Source: Adiantum capillus-veneris
Lineage: Eukaryota; Streptophyta; Polypodiopsida; Polypodiales; Pteridaceae
Assembly (NCBI GenBank): GCA_014529385.2
Contig: CM043958.1
Span: 144,334,734 to 144,398,733 of the forward strand
DNA: 64,000 bases
Reading direction: 5' to 3'
A model generated the notes under the pieces. The model did no database searches, was not told where the DNA came from, and saw only the letters and a program-made list of their open reading frames with translations. The stretch's first letter is position 1; each line of letters opens with the position of its first letter. This document shows positions 44,334-57,444 of the stretch, in pieces. A program made the translations under genes and the position numbers.

Positions 44334-45110
44334 CTAGTTGGTCGAGTAAGAGTGATATTTCCCTAAGTTAGCAAATAACAAATCATCAACTATAATCTTT
44401 ATAATCACCGATTTAGGTTGTAATTTAATCAATCTTACATATTTGTCCTTCCAGGCTGCTTTGTCTCCCGAACCATAGTGCGTGGGAGTTTGTCTCGCGC
44501 GAGCTTCGCATTGTTGTCTGTAGGATGAGCCCATTGCAGCGTGATTGCTCTTTTCTTGCATTGCCCACTCCCACTCCGCATCTGCCATGTTGCCACCGCG
44601 ATAGCTCTTGTCTAGATCTCTAACCTGGTTGACTGTTGCGAGTCGTACACTGGACTACTTGTTTTTCAAAAATGTTTTTATGTAGCCCTCCAACCATTGT
44701 TGTGAAAAACATTGATCAGGGGCATTTGGAAATCTAGCATGTAGTACGTCCTCAATGTAGCGTGCATGATTGGCGGGCAGTTGGTCTTTAAACTTTACAA
44801 AACAATTCTTATACGTCTAATACATAAGAAATTGAAGATGGCATCGAAACGCCATGCCCTGTGTTGTACCGAAGTCCACCTCCCCACCATATTTTACCCT
44901 GTAGTAGCGTCCATGCGTGTCTGGCACGGGTGCATCAGTATCCTCATCCTCTGCGTCAGGGACGGCATGCTCTGAAATAGGGGACTTCGTTCCCCCGCCA
45001 CTACCAAAACAAGCGAAGCCACAAGATCCCCCGCCGCTTTGTCTCTCTCGGTGCTCACTGCCTTGAGACGAGCGTTGATGCGTGCTACTAGAAGAAGTGC
45101 GTCAACGGTG
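44334..45110 (-). pseudogene. Minus-strand ORF of the CACTA element, decayed
   Basis: One frame runs from about 45,110 to 44,334 with only two TAG stops (about 44,820 and 44,663). Visible segments are PDTHGRYYRVKYGGEVDFG, CHLQFLMY, FKDQLPANHARYIEDVLHAR, FSQQWLEGYIKTFL, RDLDKSYRGGNMADAEWEW and an ARQTPTHYGSGDKAAWKDKY block. Plant CACTA elements often carry a second protein (Transposase_24-like) with a similar length, a Trp-rich middle and a terminal H-GS block, but the match is only in layout. A possible upstream part (44,894-45,323) is Pro/Ser-rich. It is divergent from Tnp2. Confidence 0.45.
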
Positions 45111-46031
45111 TTCTGGCAAAGTAGGAGTGGAATGGAGTGGCATTGTGATGCCATGGGAGGGGGACCTTGCGATGCCATGGGAGTGGGACCCTTCGATGGA
45201 AGGGGAGTAAGACGATAAGAAGGGGCCGTAGACTGAGGTGCTGTCGGTCCGAGGTTTGGATGTAAGGAGTCCCTCCCTGACTCCCCCATGGTGTGGACTA
45301 CGGAGAAAGACAGTAGGCCGCAAGCTGCTGCGGAGTGTAGCGGCTAAACAAACCCTCCGTCAAACGGAGGTACTGGTCTCGTAAAGAGATAGCCCTCTTG
45401 AGGTCTAGATCTACGATCGCTGGAGGAACCTGAGTAGAGTAGGTGTAGGATAGCCATGCCTGCAATTAACAAAAATAAACCTATTGACACTCATGGTTTA
45501 GGGTTAACTAGCCTGAAATAATCTTTATTTCTTTTCTTGTTCTCACCGTCTGAAGACTCGGGTCCGCTAAAGGCGAAGTCCACCCCGGGTGGGAGCGGGA
45601 GCCCACCTGGGATGTGAACCAACCAAAAGAAGAGCCAAATGGCTGCTCCCCACCAGGCGGTCTCTCGTCTGACATCTACATTACAAAGAGCAATATGAGA
45701 TTTAGCTTTCCCCCCTACTCACTCATCTATATATACGTACACAAGTATATATGCACACAACATACTAGTAGACCTAAGTAGGGGCTAGTAGTGCCAAAGG
45801 TCAAGTGGCACCTCTTTAGATATCATCACAGTCTCAACCGTGGTAAAACCAAAGGTACATTGCGGTAATCCATGCATGAGTGATCAATGACCGCAACACC
45901 ACGATTAAAAAAGAACTAGACCCAAGAGAAAGCGTCTAAACTTCGGGTGCTATGCTCCCGTACTTAGTGTCTACATACATGCATAAACAAATATATATAC
46001 AATTACGTAAATGTAGCCATCAATTTGAGTA

Positions 46032-46455
46032 GAGATAAAGAGCTATGGTTGTAAATGTAGCCATCGTTTTGTGTTGTGCGCAGAGCGAGAGTGCTCTTGC
46101 TTCTGTAGAGTGCTTTGAAGAAGAGCTTCTTTATTGTGCTTCTTGCGCAACATCTCTTTACAGCAGCTCCTTGTTTGAGGGATCACTGTGTACATTGCAT
46201 GCTTGCCTCCATTATGAGGTACGGTACCGTTGATGCCGTGTCCAACCTAATGCCGCGTCTGTGGGGAGAAAGAGATAGGAAGAGAGAGACAAAGATAAAG
46301 AAGGTAAGGAGGAGAGAGTAGAAAGTAACTTCTGAATTCCATCGGTTTCACGTAATGAAGGTCTTTTTTCAAAGCACTCTACAGAAGCAAAAGCATACCC
46401 GCACTGCGCACACCACAAAATGACTGCTTCACCTACAACCATTGCTCTTTATCTC
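46032..46455. mobile_element. Foldback / MITE-like element with 103-bp inverted arms
   Basis: Arms 46,032-46,134 and 46,353-46,455 are inverted copies, about 84% identical by eye, both starting GAGATAAAGAG at the outer end. The spacer is about 218 bp. I see no convincing target duplication. The outer end loosely resembles Mutator termini (GAGATAA). It lies inside the CACTA element. Confidence 0.7.
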
Positions 46456-46469
46456 CCTATTTCTTTATC

Positions 46470-46862
<393 letters not shown>

Positions 46863-49800
46863 GTATTAATTCGCCTCTTTCTTGTAGTTTGATGGGTAAA
46901 ATGTTGTCAAAAGATCACCACATGCCTCCAGATTGTTGACAAGCTAGATCGTATGTCACTGCACTTGGAATGGAGTATGAGCGCATCCATGCGTGCGTCA
47001 ACGATTGCATGTTATACCGCAATGAGCACGCACATGCTACCTCATGTCCCGTGTGTGGGGAAGCACAATACAAGACCGGAGTAAGCGGAACACACCTACC
47101 CCACAAGGTATTGAGACATTTTTCATTAATTCGTTGCATTCAACACATGTTTAAAAGCAGGCCTACCGTGGAGCTCTTCGTGTGGCACACCAACCACCGC
47201 TCACATGATGGAATGAGCATGTCCCTATCGATTCACCTGCAGGGAGGCACATCGAAAATTAATGGTCAGAGTTTGGGTTGGAGTCTCGACACTTGAGGCT
47301 TGGGTTAGCAAGTGATGGTGTCAACCCCTTCAGCACTAAGTCTACTTCATGGAGCACTTGGCCTGTGGTGATCGTCAACTACAATATTCCACCATGGGAG
47401 ACAACAAAGAAGGACAATATACTTCTTTCCTTGCAATATTGACGTCTACCTTGAGCCCCTCATTGAGGAGTTGGAGGAGTTATGGAGAGGCATTCCTATT
47501 GTAGATGTCTCACTTGCAAAGGGAGGAGAGAAGCCATGTGAGGGGAGTCCTTATGTGGACAATGCACGACTATCCTGGGCTTGGAGAGATTTCTGGTATC
47601 TCCCTTCTCCTCTCTCTCTATCTCTCTCTCCCTTTAGTTTTCCCTCTCTCTAACAATATGATATGTATGCAGGGTTGTCCACATCGGGTCACAATGCATG
47701 TCCTCTTTGCAGGCCATCATTGGTGACAGAGAGGTGCAATGCCTTGCGCAAGGTAATCTATCCAAACAACCATCGTTTCTTACCGCAAGTTCATAGAAAG
47801 TACAAGGCTCCAACAAATGGGAAGACACCTCTAAAGCTCACGATGGCAAATAGGGCAACCATTTGGTAAGAGCACCACAACAACAATCCGGCTCCGTGTC
47901 CTCCACCAAAAGGTATGTCAAGGTATTCCATATTTTTAAGGTTTACATATTGAAAGGACATAAAAATACAACACCTCTTGGATCCCATGCACATATTCAA
48001 GAATATAGCCCAAACACTGTGGGACCACATTATTGGCAAGAAGGACTCATTGGGTGCGAAGGAGGATTTGAGGGTCTTGAAACGTCTCCTTGCCTCTGCT
48101 ACTCCACGCCATGTCCCCAATGGAAAGATTGTGCTTCCTAAGCATCATGGATGCTAGCCAAAGAAGAATTAGACAAAGTGAAGGGTGCCATTGCATCTAT
48201 TCGCACACCAATAGGATACATGAGGTCGCTAAAGGGAGCTTTCACAAGGGCGAAAAAGGGTGAAAGCATTCAATTATATGGGTTGAAGTCCCATGATTGG
48301 CCCAAGATGCTTCAGGTAATGTCCCTCTCCCTATTCTATCTATAGTTTGTGTGTATGACTTTCTCTCACTTTCCCTTCCCCTAATTTACATTGTAGTTCA
48401 TTCTGTCGGTGAGTATGTGTATATGTCGGGACAAAAAAGTCAGGGATGTTATTTTCAAACTTGGAGAGCTAGTAAGGTACACCACAAGACTCCACTCAAC
48501 TACACTTTTTTTATGTACACAAAATCTCAACTAGCACTTATTGTATCCTTGTGTGTTTTCTTGCAGATTTGTGAGCTCCAAGGAAATTGAAATAGATGTT
48601 ATCCCTGCTTCTCAAACACTTGCAACAGAAATTGTGTATGCCATTGAGGATGCATTTTTTCGATCGGTCCTTCTTAGTCAAATCCACCTCTTGGTTCACG
48701 TGGTGGAGGAGATCGCTATATGTGGAGTAGTGCACGTACGATGGATGTTCTTCTTAGAGAGGTTTTTAAAGACTCTTAAAGATTTTGTGCGGCTACGGTC
48801 TCAACCAGAGGCATGTATGGCCGAAGGGTGGATCGTGCAAGAGGCATTTGTTTACATCTCAGAGTTTTTGTTGGCACAAGTTGATCCTTCAATGCCTCGC
48901 ATGTGGTCAGACAAGGAAGATGCAAGGATGACTTCACACTTGCTTAGTGGAAAAGGAAAACTATTTAACATGGATATGAATCTATCTCGAGTGGTCAATA
49001 ACTTTTGTATTTCCAATGCAAAGGTTATGACAAAGTGGGTGGACTTGTGGACAATGGCAAAGGCGTGTTTGCAAGAGAGAGAAGCATGGAAACAAGCACA
49101 TGGAGGAAGGAGGACACCCCCAGTGCCTAGACACCTTGCATGTTTCCCAGATCTCATTAGTGGAGAGTGGATTCATGAGAGAATGACCGAAGCAAAAGCG
49201 TACAGAGAAGACATCACCAACAAAAAATGAGAGTATGCACGAGGCTGTGTACCAAAGGTAGAGTACTCATATACCTAAACCATATTGTAAAGTTTTTTCT
49301 TGATTTTATCTTTGTATTTGATAAAAGACATTTTCCTATTTTGTAGTGCCTTTCCTTTAACTCTATGCGGTCAAAGGGTCGTCACTTTTGCATACGCCAC
49401 ATTGATGAGCGTAGAACCACCATGGATTGTGGCATCATGGGTGTGAGGTCCCCAACCCCGAGAAGATTGGGGTGACTTGATAGATGGACTTCCTTTGTTC
49501 TCCTTTTCCATTGACGACACCCTACTCTATTTCCACAAAGTAGAGATACGAGCAACAGAAGAGAGGAAGTCCTCTATCCATCGTTTGCGTGGTTATAAGG
49601 GTCATACGCCACAAGCCAGGTCGATAAATTTAGGATTCTAATGAAGCTGTTTCCTAACATAAAGATGAAATCCCATTGACATATTTAGAATCCATAAACA
49701 ACGCCTTTTTTCCCACGTTTAAGAGGCACGGCCGCTATCCATAAACCATAAATATGATAGGTAACTTAGTCTAAACTAAATAGTAATCTTGTGTCACGTA

Positions 49801-50179
49801 GATTTGGGCCGTCTCGACTCTTGGCACAATGAGTCTCTAATTTCACTTCTCTTAATAAAAGAGAGTGGAGAGTTTCTCGATTAATCGAGACCACCCATCC
49901 TTGACTGACAACCTGAACCAGCCCCCACTTTCCACCCCACACTCACACTTTTTACCACATTGTTTTACATATACAAACAATGTTCCTTAATTAATTCCAG
50001 ACACATGTTCTTTTATACAACGCTTCAAACAATACCAAAACAATTCAAACAAGGCCTAATGAAGATAGCCCTATATTTCAATAAAAATAACTTTTCCAAT
50101 TGCTCATGAGTTTGCTGCTACCCGTGGACTTCCTCTGTTTAACAAACAGAGCCTTTGCAAAGGATTTATTCACTAACCG

Positions 50180-50400
50180 CGTATTGTGCAACCTTTCCAT
50201 CTCGCTAACCGTGAGGCATCTTGCTAACCGTCAGGCATCCCGCTACCCGCGAGGTATCCCGCTAACCGCGAGGCATCTTGCTAACCACTAGGCATCCTGC
50301 TACCCGCGAGGCATCCTGCTAACCATGAGGAACAAAAGAGAGCCGATAACCTCAGCTTGATCTCCGCTAACCGCAGAATCATCTCGCTACCCGCGAGGAA
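50180..50400 (+). repeat. Degenerate about 18-bp tandem repeats
   Basis: Units of the form CGCTAACCGCGAGGCATCC, alternating CTAACC and CTACCC versions, occur about ten times between 50,200 and 50,400, then decay into GAGGAACAAAAGA blocks (50,328 and 50,394). Confidence 0.85.
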
Positions 50401-50686
50401 CAAAAGATATTCTTTCAACAATTCTTCTCTTTAAATGATTCTTCAAACATGATCACCCAATTCTTCATATCAATCAGAATCCACTTATCAAACAATATCA
50501 ATTTATTAAGCAATAACAACTCAACAAACAGTGACAGTTTATCAAACAGTTCTTTTACTAATCTATAAAAACATATGCTTGTTTCTTGTGATAGGATCAC
50601 GTTTTTCGGACAGTTTAAGGGATTCCCTATGCTTAGCTTCCCAAGTCAAACATGAATAGCAATACAGAATTATAAATTTGTCTTAC

Positions 50687-50851
50687 CGGATTTGGACCGC
50701 GTGCGGCTAACTCCTGTGCTGGAGGTTGGACGGCTTCGACTTCTTCTTCGATTGATGCTTCCGCATGAGATACGTTCGGAGTAGACACCTTTTTTGGTGG
50801 TGCAACGGCATGGGCGTCCTTAGAACTTCGCGTTACACACTTCGGAGCCAT
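50687..50851 (-). CDS. Putative first coding exon, minus strand, unrecognised
   Basis: ATG at 50,851 opens MAPKCVTRSSKDAHAVAPPK and continues for 55 codons, ending exactly at CCG followed by GTAAGA, a strong splice donor (minus strand, donor at 50,686-50,681). About 200 bases upstream is a TATA box (CCTATATAAAGG, 51,053-51,064). The leader is rich in CT. The peptide is basic at the start and then Ala/Glu/Pro-rich. I recognise no family and find no partner exon. It could be a captured host-gene exon or the gag start of a retroelement. Confidence 0.35.
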
Positions 50852-51052
50852 ATCTTCGGAATAGAGAAAAGAAAAGCGCGTTGTTGGAGAGAGGGAGAGT
50901 GTGTTCACAAACCGGGAGACGGTACGTCGAAGATTGGAGATGGAGATAGCTTGAAGGTGAGAGGTTAAGGGAGAGAGTCTTCCTCCGGCGCATTGTTGCA
51001 AGAGAGCTTCCGCTTCCGTAGATATGTGTGTTCAAAGTGAGAGGAGAAGGGT

Positions 51053-51064
51053 CCTTTATATAGG
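51053..51064 (-). promoter_or_regulatory. TATA box upstream of the 50,851 ATG
   Basis: The minus strand reads CCTATATAAAGG, followed by a CT-rich leader (CCCTTCTCCTCTCACTTTG). It is placed about 200 bp before the ATG. Confidence 0.5.
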
Positions 51065-52689
51065 CCCTAGGGGGGTGCTAAGAATACTAAGAGGGTTTCA
51101 AGAATAGGAGAAGGAAAAGCTCGCGCGTCGTCGTGGCTCTGAATTTTTATTTTATTTTTGGACGTTTGCGAATCTTATGCGCAATTTTTTTTAAAAGCTC
51201 TATACTTACAAGTTCCCATTCTTTCTTAAAAGAGAGAAAGAAAGAAGTATCCTAATTTTGACTCACCTCTCTTTCTTTCCTAAAAATACTATCTCTAAGC
51301 TTTTTCTTCACACATAGATTAGGTTTCCACATAAACCTATTGTTCCACATAAAGAAAGATCAGAAATAAATAGATTCTGAACCCGATTTTCAATCCGATT
51401 GCTCTGATAAACTCATGATGACTCACAAAATTGAGAATCTCAATTACTTTGCTAAATAACTGAAATGACTTATATGGATAAATGTTGGGTACATTACAAT
51501 GGGCAACTTTGACATAGATGGCGATGAAGCCAGGTACTGTGAAACTATTGAAAGGATATTAAAGGTTAATTTTAGAACCTTTCATACCTTTATCTTCAAT
51601 GTAAGTGGTTTGAAAATGTGTCTAAACGACATGAGAATGGCCTCTACATGTTGAACTCTAGTATGCATCACATAGGGAGGTATGATAATTTAGTTTTACC
51701 GCGTAATTGTGAGCAGGTGAATGACTACCTTTTTTATTCTTATTTGCTTGTAACATTAATTATACAAATGTTACTCACTTTGAGCTTCTCTTTTATAGGC
51801 CATCTATATCCCAACAATCCACCAACCAAAACATTGGTTTGTAATTTCCGTAACATCTCAGGGGAGAACCATTTTTTCCACGAATGAAGTGGAGACCATC
51901 TTCGACCCTCTTCCACCTCCTACTTTGAATGAGGGGGAGATAGAGGAGAGGGAGGTCAATGAATCAAGTATGCCGGCGACAAGTCTTAGCAAGGATGATT
52001 ATCATGATGATGAAGATGATGAGATGGAGGATGAAGAATTCAAAGATGATGAAGCCAACACATCCACAAACGATAATTTCATTTCTCTCTTTATTGATTT
52101 AGGAGCCATGGGCTTAGAATTAGACAATGCTTCTTGTATGGATCTTTTGGAAGATGATTCATAAACATTTTGCATAATTTTGGAAGATGATTCATAAACA
52201 TTTTTCATACTTTAAGTTATGAATTTTTTCAGTCGTGTAATCCATTCATCTCTCTCTCCCCCCTCTTTCTTTCTCTAATTTTGTGAACATGCTCAATTAT
52301 GTTAATCAAGTGACAGTGTTTATTTTAGCTGTAACCAAGTGTAATCTTAAATAGCTAACTATTGTTTTATGTTTTCATATCTTTTTTTTTTTAATTTCAT
52401 ATAATATTCTTTAATTTTTATTGAGAGGAGAGAAACACCAAAATTTGAGGGGAGCTGGGGGGGGGGGAATGTTTAAGCAAGAATTTGAAAGTTTAGGCGA
52501 TAAATCTTGCCAACAGAATAAATGCGGTAATAGTAGCGGCAATAACTGAGGTAAATATCGTGATAATAATTTAAATACAACCCCCCTCTCCCCCGTCCTC
52601 CTCTCTCTTCTCTCTCCAACTGATTTTGAAGAACTCTACAAAACACGATAAAAGACCGCAGTAAACAATTAGAGATTTTCACAGTGAAA

Positions 52690-55621
52690 TATAGCTGACA
52701 GTTGTCGTTCGTCGCTCGCAATCCGCTCACTCTCGTCCCCCCACCCTCATCGCTTGTCTTCGCCACCCACCACCGCTCACCTTTGTTACCCACCACCGCT
52801 CACTCTCATCTCCCCGCCCTTGTCGCTCGCCGTCACCACCCACCACCGCTCGCCTTTGCCACCCACTACTTGCCTTCGTCGCCTTCGCCACTCGAACATA
52901 TCTTCGGCTTTTAATGTTATTTTTATTGGCTAAAATTGCAAATTCTTAGCTAGATTCCGAGCTTACTTAGATGAACACTACCAAATTTTAGTTTTAAAAG
53001 CTGGTGAAGGCTCCAAGTTTTAACTTAGAACTTTAGAGAGCTCTAAGTGTGCCCTTTTTATCCCTTCCTTAGATAAAAAAACTCTTGGTGAGCACAAGGC
53101 AATTTTTCCAGCTCTCCAAAGTTGAGGTGTCAAAAAGAACCCGGGGTTATGTGTAAAGTTATTGGCTAGGATTTCTAAAGACCGATTGTCTGTGGATCAC
53201 TCCCTTAGGTAGAACCGGCCAAAAAATATAGATTTCCTTTATTCTAAAGGCAACGGGAGCCTATGGATAAAGCTAAGCTTTATTTCAAGGTACTAATAGT
53301 TTATTCCTTGGGAGGCAAAAAATAATGTAAAGTATAGGATCTAAGTTGTATAATATAGGTACTAGATTATAGGTAATTTATTGGTCACGCTGTCCATAAG
53401 CTCATTGACTCCCAAGTTACTTCATATTAATTTACCTTCTCTTTTTATAAAGTGGCTAGAGTCGCAAGACCAACGCTCAGCATGCGCAAGCTTTTCGGCA
53501 AATATTCATTTAGAGAGGAAACATTGGAACGTAGTGCATAGAAAAAGGGAGAGTGTGCGAGTTCGTAACGTGACGCTTGAGGGCTAAGGGCTACCCACAA
53601 CTCGCGAGGCTTGAGGGTTGGTACTCACAAGCCTTGAGGGTTGAAACAACCTGCATGTGATGTCGGAGCGGCAAGCCCAATATTGCCTCTACAATCAATT
53701 GTCTCATAGCTACCTCTCTCACGATGACCATTCATGATCAAAACCATGAGAAAAGCCAAGATCAAGACTCAAGGTATGCTTACAGTTACCAGTAATCCGT
53801 TATTTTCTATTTGCACAGACAATGGTGTTGGCTTTGTTCTTTCTTTGAGATTTGCAATATATTATGAGCTAGTTGAGGACCGAAGTATGTCGATACCTTT
53901 GGTTCACTACGTCGTAGAAAAAATTAACGGCTTTGAACTTTAAAAACATGTTAAAATTTAAGAATTCTTTGAAAAAATGGTTATTATTGGGCTTAACCCT
54001 TGAGAACCAACCGGTTACACACAAGGATTGTCGACTAGGATTCGGAAATGCAAGTATTTTTATTGGTTCCCACATGCCTTTTGTTCTGACTCCACTCCAA
54101 GCTCTTCCAGTTTCAAGCAAAGAAAAAAGTTACCTATAGTGTGTAAGGGAGCTCAAATGCTTTTAATTAGAAGATGGATATTTGTTGTTATATAGTGTTT
54201 TTTATAATGGGATTGCACTCACACACCCATTTGCTGGCATAGGAGTTGAATTTAATTTTGAAATTGTCATTTTGACCTTGAGAACCCCTCAAGGTGATTG
54301 CACATGAGAAACGAAAAATTTAATGTAAAAAAAACCTTCGAATATTGCCAAGAGTTGTTGTTTCCCACTTGCAATCCACTCACTCTCGTCTCCTTGCCCT
54401 CGTCGTTTGCTTTTGCTACCCATCACCGCTCACTCGCATCTCCTTGTCCTCTTTCGATTGCCTTCACCACCCACTATTGCTTGCCTTCATGTCATTGTTT
54501 GCCTTCGCTACCCGAATGTATCTCCAGTTTTTAATGTTATTTTTATTGGCTAAAATTGTAAATTCTTAGATAGATTCCGAGCTTGCCTAGAAGAACACTG
54601 TCAAAATTTAATGTTATTTTTATTGACTAAAATTACAAATTCTTAGCTAGATTTCGAGCTTGCCTAGAAGAACATTGCCGGAATTTATAAACATAAGTTT
54701 TAAAAATTGGTGAATGCTCCAAGTTTTAACTTAAAACTTCTATACTGCTCTAAGTGTGCCATTTTTCTCCCTGCCTCACATAAAAAGCTCTTGGTGAGCA
54801 TAAGGCAATTTCTCTCGCTGTCCAAGCTCTTCCAGTTTCCAGCAAAGAAAACAATTATTTATAGTGTCTAAGGGAGCTCGAATGCTTTTGATTAGAAGAT
54901 TGGATATTTGCTTTTTTTTGGCTTTCTAAAAGAAACCCTTAGTGTTATGTTGGGTTAGGGAGACTTTCATTGGTTTTAGTGCATGATGGTGATTTACCTT
55001 TCATTTCACATCCTGACATGTCTTTACTTCTCTTTAATTCTATTGTTTTAGAATGCTAAAGGGAAGCTTCACTTTGCATAATTTTAATAAATTTTAGACA
55101 TACACATATATATGTTTTTTTCTGCATTCTATTCTTTTAGAATGCTAAAGTGAAGCTTCACCTTGCCTAATTCTAATAAATTATATACACACACATATTA
55201 ATTAGTTCTTTTTATTTCACCTTTCATTTCACAACTTCACATGGCTTTATATTTCTTGCATTTTATAGCGTGATTCCAGTCAGTGTTAGCGTTTGAGAAA
55301 GTCTCCTTTACTAAGCGACTGTTGTTGATCGAGTTTTCTCCTCACAAAGAAGAAAACCAGCAAAATTTTTGAGATTTGTAAAATTTTTGAACGCCTTTCT
55401 CACATATTTCATCGATTTTTCTTCCGTTTACCATGGTTTGCAACTAGCTAGTCTTCATTTTCAATCGGCTCAAGACTAAGCTGAGGCAATCCTTTTCCAA
55501 ACACTAATACCAGTATAATTTAACCTAACAATTTGATCACTTTCTTATTGTTTTTGAAAGCTGTCATGACTCTTTCACTTGTTATATATGTAAATTTATT
55601 TATTTATTTATATATACACAC

Positions 55622-55686
<65 letters not shown>

Positions 55687-56350
55687 AACCGTGGTAAAGA
55701 GAAAAAAAATCGATGCAATGATGTCAAAACTTAGTTTAAAAATCCTACAAATTTAAAAAAAAATTCTAGTATTTTTGGTTTGCTTCTTTGCGAGGAGTAC
55801 ACTTGATCGCTTAATAAAAGAGACATTCTCGAACACTGCTTTATCTTATATAATTCTAATTAAACTCAACCTAATGATTTTATCACTTTCTTATTGTTTT
55901 AGAGAGCCATCCTGACCCTTTCACTTGTTTTTGTCTATGCAATGTTTAATGGGATTGCTCTCACACACCCCTTTGTCTAATACATGAGTTGAATTTTAAT
56001 TTTCAAAGTGATATTTTGACATTGAGAACAACTCAAGATAAATGCACACGAGAAACAAAAAATTTAACACAAAAAAAACCTTTAAATGTAGCCGAGGGTT
56101 GTTGTTCGCCGCTTGTAAGCTGGTCACTCTCGTCTCCTCACCCTCATCGCTTGCCTTCGCCACCCCACCACCGCTCGACTTTGTTTTGCTTTGTCGCCTG
56201 AGTGTTGCTTGCTCCCACCTTGATTTTTTGTCGTTTGCCGAGAAACGACCGTCTAAAGTGTTGACTGGTGCCCACCACCTCTCGACTTCGTCGCATTCCC
56301 ACCCGAGCGTTGCTCACTTCCACCTTGTATTTTAGTTGCTTGCCAAGTAA
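52690..56350 (+). repeat. Repeated units related to the CACTA target sequence
   Basis: Segments recur in direct orientation: TTTTAATGTTATTTTTATTGG...CTAGATTC..GAGCTTG at 52,913, 54,529 and 54,602; CACACACCC...GAGTTGAATTT..AATTTTGAAATTG..ATTTTGACC..TTGAGAAC at 43,500, 54,210 and 55,960; and CTCACTCTCGTC-CCCTCGTCG-CTTGCC at 52,720, 54,370 and 56,120. Frames here carry no recognised domains. The unit may be a decayed non-autonomous element or local tandem duplication. Confidence 0.6.
55624..55681. repeat. (TA)n microsatellite
   Basis: About 28 uninterrupted TA repeats, following a CACACA stretch. Confidence 0.95.
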
Positions 56351-56436
56351 CAACCGTCCAGAGAGTAGATTGGTGCGGACTCTCTACCTTGGAATGGCGT
56401 GTGGACACACTACCTTGGAATGGCAAGGAGGCCTCC

Positions 56437-56437
56437 C

Positions 56438-56471
<34 letters not shown>

Positions 56472-56575
56472 GCTTGCATAAACTTAACCTCTCTCTGGCG
56501 GCTCAGCTCCAAGCTCCCCCAGAAGGCAAGGAGTCTCTCAGGCCAACCATGCGGTCGATGGTTGATGGGCCATTG

Positions 56576-56616
<41 letters not shown>

Positions 56617-56930
56617 AGTTGCTGCTTAGGGAGATAATGAAGCTTAACACTACACTCGCCCTCCAGCACCCATGTCCACACTGTCTTAACTCCTCGCAAC
56701 GGAAGTTCGTGACTCCACTGGCCCTCTAGTGCGCACACCCACATCCACGCGTGCACGTGCGTGCGCGCGTGCGCACACACACACACACACACTGTGTGCA
56801 GTGTAAGTCTGACCCAGACTGGCCAATGGTGCCAATGTAGCGAGAGGAGAAGAAGAAGAAGAAGAGGATTTTAACATCGTAGGAAACTATCCCAAGAGAC
56901 CTTAAAGATCTATCCGGAGAGAGAGAGACG

Positions 56931-56997
<67 letters not shown>

Positions 56998-57051
56998 CCC
57001 TGCAGAGCGCGCATATCTTTTCCCGAAGTCGTGAGGCCGCTGGCCTCAATG

Positions 57052-57099
<48 letters not shown>

Positions 57100-57392
57100 G
57101 ATAGGTATGTGCAGAGTGCACACACGCACGTAGATCATGCGACAAGGCAGCTCTGAGTTCACCTTGCACAGCACACGCAGAGCGTCTCTTTTTGTCGAGG
57201 TCTTGGAAGGTCATTAATGGTGCGTTGCAGACATGCAATCCAAGCTGCTCACTACCATGGAAGCTTTAAATGCAATTTGTTTTAGCAGTCTCGTCAAAGC
57301 TAACCAACTCCCAACTTCTCCAGGTCCTACTTGTTCATTTGCCGATTCAGCTCGTGCTTTTCAGCTCCCCAAAGTCCTTGATGTGTGTGCTC

Positions 57393-57444
<52 letters not shown>

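Larger units (their letters stand above)
49640..51470. other. Block separating two halves of DUF4216
   Basis: About 1.8 kb that does not encode transposase and lies between two parts of one DUF4216 domain. It holds the short tandem repeats at 50,180-50,400 and, on the minus strand, a TATA box, a leader and a short exon. On the minus strand at about 51,400 TATCAGAGCAATCGG resembles a Met-type primer site. It could be a nested retroelement piece, a captured gene fragment or a long intron. Its ends are not defined. Confidence 0.5.
46940..52164 (+). pseudogene. CACTA Tnp2-type transposase (Transposase_21, DUF4218, DUF4216), decayed
   Basis: Transposase_21 residues: YERIHACVNDCMLYRNEH, CPVCGEAQYK, VLRHFSLIRCIQHMF; then in a shifted frame LGLASDGVNPFSTKSTSW and VNYNIPPWE; then NACPLC and YPNNHRFLPQVHRKYKAP; then YGLKSHDWPKML. 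DUF4218 is at 48,570-49,230 (LLVHVVEEIAICGVVHVRWM, ACMAEGWIVQEA). DUF4216 starts at 49,370 (SKGRHFRIRHIDERRTT) and resumes at 51,520 (CETIERILKVNF, NGLYMLNSSMHH). An intron (51,717-51,799, GTGAAT...TTTATAG) leads to the last exon, HQPKHWFVISV and an acidic tail ending at 52,164. Frameshifts and a 1.8-kb break at 49,640-51,470 disable it. Confidence 0.87.

Noticed and set aside
46023-46464. A target duplication for the foldback element
   Set aside because: The flanks ATTTGAGTA and CCTATTTCT do not match at any length I tried by eye.
48541-49230. Clean 229-codon frame as a stand-alone host gene
   Set aside because: Its motifs (VHVVEEIAICGVVHVRWM; MAEGWIVQEA) are those of the DUF4218 part of CACTA transposases, and other transposase parts flank it inside the transposon.
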